A stretch of 5,132 bases of DNA from an uncultured Microbacteriaceae bacterium (GTDB taxonomy: Bacteria > Actinomycetota > Actinomycetes > Actinomycetales > Microbacteriaceae): contig CAMLMQ010000197.1 of assembly GCA_946481135.1 (NCBI GenBank), forward strand, positions 1 to 5,132. The letters run 5' to 3'. The notes below the pieces were generated by a model. The model had not been told where the DNA came from and ran no database searches. It saw only the letters and a program-made list of their open reading frames with translations. Position 1 is the stretch's first letter. Each line of letters starts with the position of its first letter. Positions 1-5,132 of this stretch are shown one piece after another. A program made the position numbers and the translations under genes.

Positions 1-26
1 CGCTCGCGCAATGGCAGACTCGCTGG

Positions 27-1046
<1,020 letters not shown>

Positions 1047-1099
1047 GTCCGTCCGTGGCACGTCGCGAGACGGCGACACCGAAGCCGGGCGAGCCCGGG

Positions 1100-2371
1100 A
1101 TGCGGGGGCTGCGCCGCACGAGCTCGATCCGCCCGTCGTGGCGCGCCATCACGTCGCTCGCGCTCGGCGTGCTCGCCGTCTTCCTCGCCTACGGTCTCGG
1201 CCGACGCGAGTACCTCGTCGCCGCGTGCTTCGCCTTCCTGCTGCCGATCGCCGCGCTCGTCTACGTGCGGCTGCGGCGACCGAAACTGGAGGTGTCGCGG
1301 CTCTTCTCGCCCCCCGTCGTCGCGGTGGGCGGCGTCGTGCAGGTGACCGTCCGCATCCTCAACACGGGCGCGTCGCCGAGCACCCCGCTCGTCTGGGACG
1401 AGGCGCTGCCGTGGTTCGAGCGCTCCCCGGTCGGCCGGGAGTTGCCTCCCGTGGGGGTCGGCCGCACCCGACAGCGCACGGTGACCTACGACCTCCACCC
1501 GCCCCGGCGCGGGCTCTACGCGATCGGCCCCTTCGTCGCCGAGCACGAGGACCCGTTCGGCATGGCCACGTCGACTCTCGCACTCGGCGCCCCCGAGCGG
1601 CTCGTCGTCGTGCCGGCCGTGTCGTCGCTCGCCGAGGGCGGCCCGACGCTCGCCGACGGCGAGGGCGAGGCGCATCTCGTCCAGCGCCGCGTGACCGGAG
1701 CCGACGACGATCTCACGACGCGCGAGTACCGCATCGGCGACGCGTTGCGACGCGTGCACTGGCGCGCGTCGGCGCGTCACGGCGAGCTCATGGTCCGCCA
1801 GGAGGAGCACCGCAGCCACCCCGACGCCCGCATCCTCGTCGACACCCGCCGCCGCGGTTACCCCGACGCCGAGAGCGACACCGGGATGTCGTGGGCGGCG
1901 GACTGGGGCAGCGAGGCGTTCGAGTGGGTGGTGCGGATGACCGCATCCCTCGGTCTGCACCTGGAGACGGCAGGATTCCGGGTGGCGATCGAGGAGACCG
2001 CGCGTCCGCAGATCGAGCCGATCGGCGATCGTTGGGAGGGTCGTCGGGCGGAGGGGTTCCTCACGAGCCTCGCGGGCGTGCAACTGCTCGACCGCACCGT
2101 CGACGAGTTGGCGGCGCTGTCGCCCGCCGAGGGGTCGGGGCCCGTGTTCGCGGTGCTCGGCGACCCCGAGGACGCCACCGTCGAGTGGCTGATCCGTCGA
2201 CGCTCGGGCGGCGAGGCGGGCTACGCGTTCCTCGTGCAGCCGCGGCCGGAGGTGCTCGAGCGCCTGCGCGACGCCGGCTGGACGTGCGTGTCGGTGTTCG
2301 ACGTCGACGACCCGGGCGACGCCTGGAGAGCGGCCGCGACCGAGACGGGGTATGCGCGTGGTGCTCGCTGA
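1100..2371 (+). CDS. DUF58 domain-containing membrane protein
   Basis: From the ATG at 1100 this is 423 residues. Two hydrophobic helices near the N-terminus (about residues 16-33 and 38-56) anchor it in the membrane. A beta-rich region follows (about 62-175) containing the DPFG motif (151-154). Then comes the DUF58 signature REYRIGDALRRVHWRASAR (208-226), with L230 and V232 of the following strand, and a C-terminal part resembling a degenerate von Willebrand A fold. The expected metal-site serines are absent: the strand reads ILVDTRRRG (245-253), so metal binding is doubtful. The protein probably partners the MoxR ATPase encoded upstream; its biochemical role is not known. The start is uncertain. 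A GTG at 1055, only 8 bases after the MoxR stop, would add 15 residues, but those codons have weaker G/C third-position bias and neither start has a clear ribosome binding site. The frame stays open far upstream through the MoxR gene, but that translation is arginine-rich nonsense. The 3' end overlaps the next gene by 20 bases. Confidence 0.93.
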   Translation: MRGLRRTSSIRPSWRAITSLALGVLAVFLAYGLGRREYLVAACFAFLLPIAALVYVRLRRPKLEVSRLFSPPVVAVGGVVQVTVRILNTGASPSTPLVWDEALPWFERSPVGRELPPVGVGRTRQRTVTYDLHPPRRGLYAIGPFVAEHEDPFGMATSTLALGAPERLVVVPAVSSLAEGGPTLADGEGEAHLVQRRVTGADDDLTTREYRIGDALRRVHWRASARHGELMVRQEEHRSHPDARILVDTRRRGYPDAESDTGMSWAADWGSEAFEWVVRMTASLGLHLETAGFRVAIEETARPQIEPIGDRWEGRRAEGFLTSLAGVQLLDRTVDELAALSPAEGSGPVFAVLGDPEDATVEWLIRRRSGGEAGYAFLVQPRPEVLERLRDAGWTCVSVFDVDDPGDAWRAAATETGYARGAR

Positions 2372-4604
2372 TCCGGGCGTACGTCCCGCCCCGCCGCCGT
2401 CGTCGTTGCGTCGTCCGCCCGCGCGCCGGGGGCTCGGCGCGCCCGAGCTGTCCGCGGTGCGACTCACGATCTTCACCGGCGCGCTGCTCGTCGCGTTCGC
2501 CGGGATGCACGTGACGCTCGAGGGGTTCGGATGGCTCGTGCCGCTCGCCGCGACCGTGATCGTGCCGGCGCTCGCGGTCGGCATCGCCCGCGCGTTCGGC
2601 CGTCGCAGTTGGCAGCCCGGCGTCGCGGGGCTCGTCGCCGGTCTCGCGACCCTCACCGTCGGCTTCGCCCGCGAGCAGTCGCTGCTCGGGGTCGTGCCGA
2701 CCCTCGACACGGTCGCCCGATTCGTCGAACTCGCGAACGCGGGCGGCCGCAGCATCCAGACGCAGCGCATCCCCGCGGACGCCGACGAGGGCATCCTCTT
2801 CCTGCTCGCGCTGCTCGCGGTCGCCTCGGTCGCGCTCGTCGCGCCCGCGCTCGACCGTGCCCCGGCGGTCGCCGCGCTCCCGCTGCTCGTCGTGCTCGAC
2901 ATCCCGGTGGCGGTGCGCGCCGGCATCGCCGAGCCGGGATGGTTCGTGCTCGTCGCGCTCGGCTACCTCGCGCTGCTGCGCGTCGGGCGGCGCCGCACGA
3001 CGGTCGGCGGGCTCGTCGTCGTGACCGCGGTCGCGCTCGTCGGGTCGCTCACCCTGCCCGCGGCCTTCCCGCCCGCCCGCGAGCCCGTCGGCGACGGCGG
3101 ATCGGGGTTCGGCACGGGGCTCAATCCGATCATCAACCTCGGCGAGGATCTGCGGCGCGACGTCGCGGTCGACGCGCTCACCTACACGACCGACGCGCGC
3201 GGGGGGCTCTACCTGCGGCTCGCGACCCTCGACCGCTTCACGGGCCTGAGTTGGGAGCCCGACAACGGCGGCATCGATCCGACGTTCGACGTCGACGAGT
3301 TCCCGACGCCGCCCGGGCTCGCGACCGAGGTGCCGCGAGTGCAGCACTCCGCCGACATCCAGGTCGAGGATGTGAGCGGGCGATGGTTGCCCGTGCCCTA
3401 CCCGGCGGTCTCGATCGAGGGTCTCGACGGCGTGTGGAACTTCGAGCCCGACGGACTCGCGGTGCGCAGCAGCGGCACCGACGTCGCGGGCCAGGACTAC
3501 ACGGTGCAGTTCCTCGATGTCGAACCCAACCGCGAGCAGCTGCTCGCGGATTTCGAACCCGACGTGGCGAGCCGCTACCTCGACCTCCCCGACGAGCTGC
3601 CCCCGATCCTCGAGCAGACCGCGGAGCAGTTCGCGGGCCTGCCCACGTCGTACGAGCAGGCGATCGCGCTGCAGGAGTTCTTCACCGGACCCGACTTCCT
3701 CTACTCGCTCGACGCCCCCGTCGAGGGCGACTTCGACGGCACCGGGGTCGGCGTGATCGCGGAGTTCCTCGAGGTGCGCAGCGGCTACTGCGTGCACTAC
3801 GCGTCGGCGATGGCGGTGCTCGCGCGGGTGCTCGACATCCCGGCGCGCGTGACGGTCGGGTTCCAACCCGGCGAGGCGAGCGGCGTGGGCGGCGAGTTCC
3901 AGGTGACGTCGAGCGACCTGCACGCGTGGCCCGAGCTCTACTTCGAGGGCATCGGCTGGTTGAGGTTCGAGCCGACCCCGGGGCGCGGCGCGCCGCCGAC
4001 CTACTCCTCGATCGACGCGGTCGACGACCCCGAGACCCCGGAGTTCGAGGGCGTGAACCCGTCGGCCGCGCCCGCGCCGAGCACGCCCGCGGGCCCCGAC
4101 GGCCCCGTCGAGCCGACGACCGCACCCGACGCCCAGGCACCCGTCGCCGAGGCCGACGATCCGACGCCGGTCGTGCTCGCGGTCGCCCTCGGCATCCTCG
4201 CGCTGCTGCTCACGCCGGCGGCCGCCCGGGCGGTCGTGCGGGCGCGTCGGATGCGGCGGGTGCGCGATGCCGGCGACGCGGAGGCCGCATGGGCCGAGAT
4301 CCGGGACACGGCGCACGACCACGACTGGGTCGCCCCCGACAGCGAGACACCGCGGCAGCTCGGGGCGCGGCTCGCGGCCGTCGTCGGCGAGAGCGAGGTC
4401 GGGGCGCTGCGCGGGGGTGTCGAGACGGCCGCGTACGCGCCGCCGGGTCGCGCGGCGATGACCGTCGAGGATGTCGACCTCCTCCGCCGCGCGATCGCCC
4501 GAGCGGCGACGCTGAAGGTGCGGCTGCTCGCCGTCTTCGCCCCGCCGTCGCTCTTCGCCCGCCTCGGCTTCGAGCGCCGGGACGGCGAGGCCGACCGTCA
4601 GTAG
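2352..4604 (+). CDS. TgpA-like membrane transglutaminase (DUF3488, transglutaminase core, DUF4129-like tail)
   Basis: This 750-residue protein has the full TgpA-type layout. A Pro/Arg-rich N-terminal segment (1-35) is followed by about seven membrane helices (near 36-54, 59-80, 90-106, 146-166, 170-190, 194-210, 217-237), matching DUF3488. A large domain predicted to be extracellular (about 240-605) includes the transglutaminase core: Cys480 in RSGYCVHYAS, His524 in SDLHAWPEL, and Glu540 in WLRFEPTPG where many relatives have Asp. A Pro/Ala/Asp-rich linker (about 544-604) leads to a last helix (606-625), then an Arg-rich stop-transfer stretch and a cytoplasmic tail (about 630-735) whose AWAEIRDTA and DSETPRQLGARL text resembles DUF4129. 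Such proteins may cleave or crosslink amide bonds at the cell surface; the substrate here is unknown. The ATG at 2352 lies inside the DUF58 gene (20-base overlap), suggesting coupled translation. The 3' end overlaps the opposite-strand gene by 7 bases. Family is very sure; activity is inferred. Confidence 0.95.
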   Translation: MRVVLADPGVRPAPPPSSLRRPPARRGLGAPELSAVRLTIFTGALLVAFAGMHVTLEGFGWLVPLAATVIVPALAVGIARAFGRRSWQPGVAGLVAGLATLTVGFAREQSLLGVVPTLDTVARFVELANAGGRSIQTQRIPADADEGILFLLALLAVASVALVAPALDRAPAVAALPLLVVLDIPVAVRAGIAEPGWFVLVALGYLALLRVGRRRTTVGGLVVVTAVALVGSLTLPAAFPPAREPVGDGGSGFGTGLNPIINLGEDLRRDVAVDALTYTTDARGGLYLRLATLDRFTGLSWEPDNGGIDPTFDVDEFPTPPGLATEVPRVQHSADIQVEDVSGRWLPVPYPAVSIEGLDGVWNFEPDGLAVRSSGTDVAGQDYTVQFLDVEPNREQLLADFEPDVASRYLDLPDELPPILEQTAEQFAGLPTSYEQAIALQEFFTGPDFLYSLDAPVEGDFDGTGVGVIAEFLEVRSGYCVHYASAMAVLARVLDIPARVTVGFQPGEASGVGGEFQVTSSDLHAWPELYFEGIGWLRFEPTPGRGAPPTYSSIDAVDDPETPEFEGVNPSAAPAPSTPAGPDGPVEPTTAPDAQAPVAEADDPTPVVLAVALGILALLLTPAAARAVVRARRMRRVRDAGDAEAAWAEIRDTAHDHDWVAPDSETPRQLGARLAAVVGESEVGALRGGVETAAYAPPGRAAMTVEDVDLLRRAIARAATLKVRLLAVFAPPSLFARLGFERRDGEADRQ

Positions 4605-5128
4605 CCGGTGCTGTCGAAGAGCAGGTCTTCGAGTTCGCCGCGCAGCTCCGCGAGGGCGGCGGCGCGCTCCTCGGGCCGTACGCCCGTGCGCTTCGGCGCG
4701 TAGGCGGCCGCGGTGACCGCCTGGATCTCGGCGAGTGCGAGGTCGCGGGCCGCGTCGAGCAGGCGGGAGACCTCGTCGGGGTCCGCGGCGAGTTCGCGCA
4801 GCCGCACCGCGACCTCCCGCAGCACCTTCCGGCGCTTGCGCAGCTGCCGGCGATCGCCGAGCCGGAAGTCGCTCGGATGCCGTGCGACGCCGAGCTTGCC
4901 CTTCGTCTCCTCGATGAGCCGCGTCACCCGTGCCGCGTCGGCGTCGTTCTCGGCGGCGAGCAGCCCGAGCTCGAGCCCGGCGGCGGCGAGGTAGGCCTCC
5001 CGCTCGTAGTCGGCGGAGTCGCGCAGCGCCTTCACGATGAGGTGGTTCTTGAGCGCCTGCCGCGCCGCGGCGAGCGCGACGGCGACGGCATCCGCCACCA
5101 TGTCCGCGCGCCGGGGTCTGCGCCTCAC
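4598..5128 (-). CDS. Uncharacterised charged helical protein, possibly 5'-partial
   Basis: The reading frame gives 176 residues from a GTG at 5126-5128. An in-frame ATG at 5099-5101 (residue 10) is an alternative, and the frame is still open at the right edge, so the true start may lie outside the window. No signal peptide, membrane helix or known catalytic motif is seen. The composition is Ala, Arg, Glu, Leu and Asp, with long predicted helices, and a coiled-coil or helical-bundle fold is likely. Text such as LKNHLIVKALRDSADY (26-41), a basic patch DRRQLRKRRKVLREVA (92-107) and an acidic C-terminus (159-172) recall small proteins of Microbacteriaceae. From memory these are conserved there and sometimes labelled asparagine synthase; nothing in this sequence supports that enzyme name. 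Codon use matches the neighbours, so it looks like a resident gene. It converges on the transglutaminase gene, its stop lying within the last codons of that gene, so it is not part of the same operon. It is confidently a gene; its function is unknown. Confidence 0.82.
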   Translation of the reverse strand: MRRRPRRADMVADAVAVALAAARQALKNHLIVKALRDSADYEREAYLAAAGLELGLLAAENDADAARVTRLIEETKGKLGVARHPSDFRLGDRRQLRKRRKVLREVAVRLRELAADPDEVSRLLDAARDLALAEIQAVTAAAYAPKRTGVRPEERAAALAELRGELEDLLFDSTGY

Positions 5129-5132
5129 CCGC

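Noticed and set aside
1047..1099. Searched the gap between the MoxR and DUF58 genes for a promoter or terminator.
   Set aside because: It is 53 GC-rich bases with no convincing -10/-35 pair, no hairpin followed by T residues and no clear ribosome binding site.
3982..4164. Pro/Ala/Asp-rich stretch in the transglutaminase gene considered as a possible repeat.
   Set aside because: There is no regular repeating unit. It reads as an ordinary flexible linker between the outer domain and the last membrane helix.
2061..4322. A 753-codon open frame on the - strand opposite the transglutaminase gene.
   Set aside because: It is an Arg/Glu/Asp/His-rich shadow of a gene with a full domain layout and intact motifs. 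It has no domain of its own.

Overview
The window is very GC-rich. Its codons end almost always in G or C, antisense reading frames stay open for hundreds of codons, and genes are packed with almost no gaps. This points to a high-GC actinobacterium. The character of the last gene suggests a member of Microbacteriaceae, but that placement rests on recall rather than a search. No RNA gene, insertion sequence, CRISPR array, phage gene or clear terminator is visible.

Layout: positions 27-2371 and 2352-4604 hold three genes on the + strand in the classic order MoxR-family AAA+ ATPase, DUF58 membrane protein, and TgpA-like membrane transglutaminase. The gap between the first two is 53 bases (or 8, if a GTG start is used). 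The second and third overlap by 20 bases, so co-transcription and translational coupling are likely. The promoter must lie left of the window or in an upstream gene. At 4598-5128 a fourth gene on the - strand encodes a small, charged, helical protein of unknown function. Its stop codon overlaps the end of the transglutaminase gene by 7 bases, tail to tail, and its 5' end runs close to or past the right edge.

How the genes work together: in this conserved cluster the MoxR ATPase is thought to act as a cytoplasmic chaperone-like remodeller. The DUF58 protein is membrane-anchored and has a degenerate von Willebrand A-like region, and it probably works with the ATPase. The transglutaminase-like protein has about seven N-terminal membrane helices, a large domain predicted to be extracellular with a Cys-His-Glu catalytic set, one further helix and a cytoplasmic DUF4129-like tail. 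The natural substrate of such actinobacterial systems is not established. The cluster itself is widespread, so this is mostly an ordinary chromosomal region. The points of interest are fine details: a Glu at the third catalytic position, lost metal-site serines in the DUF58 protein, the convergent gene overlap, and the uncharacterised last gene.
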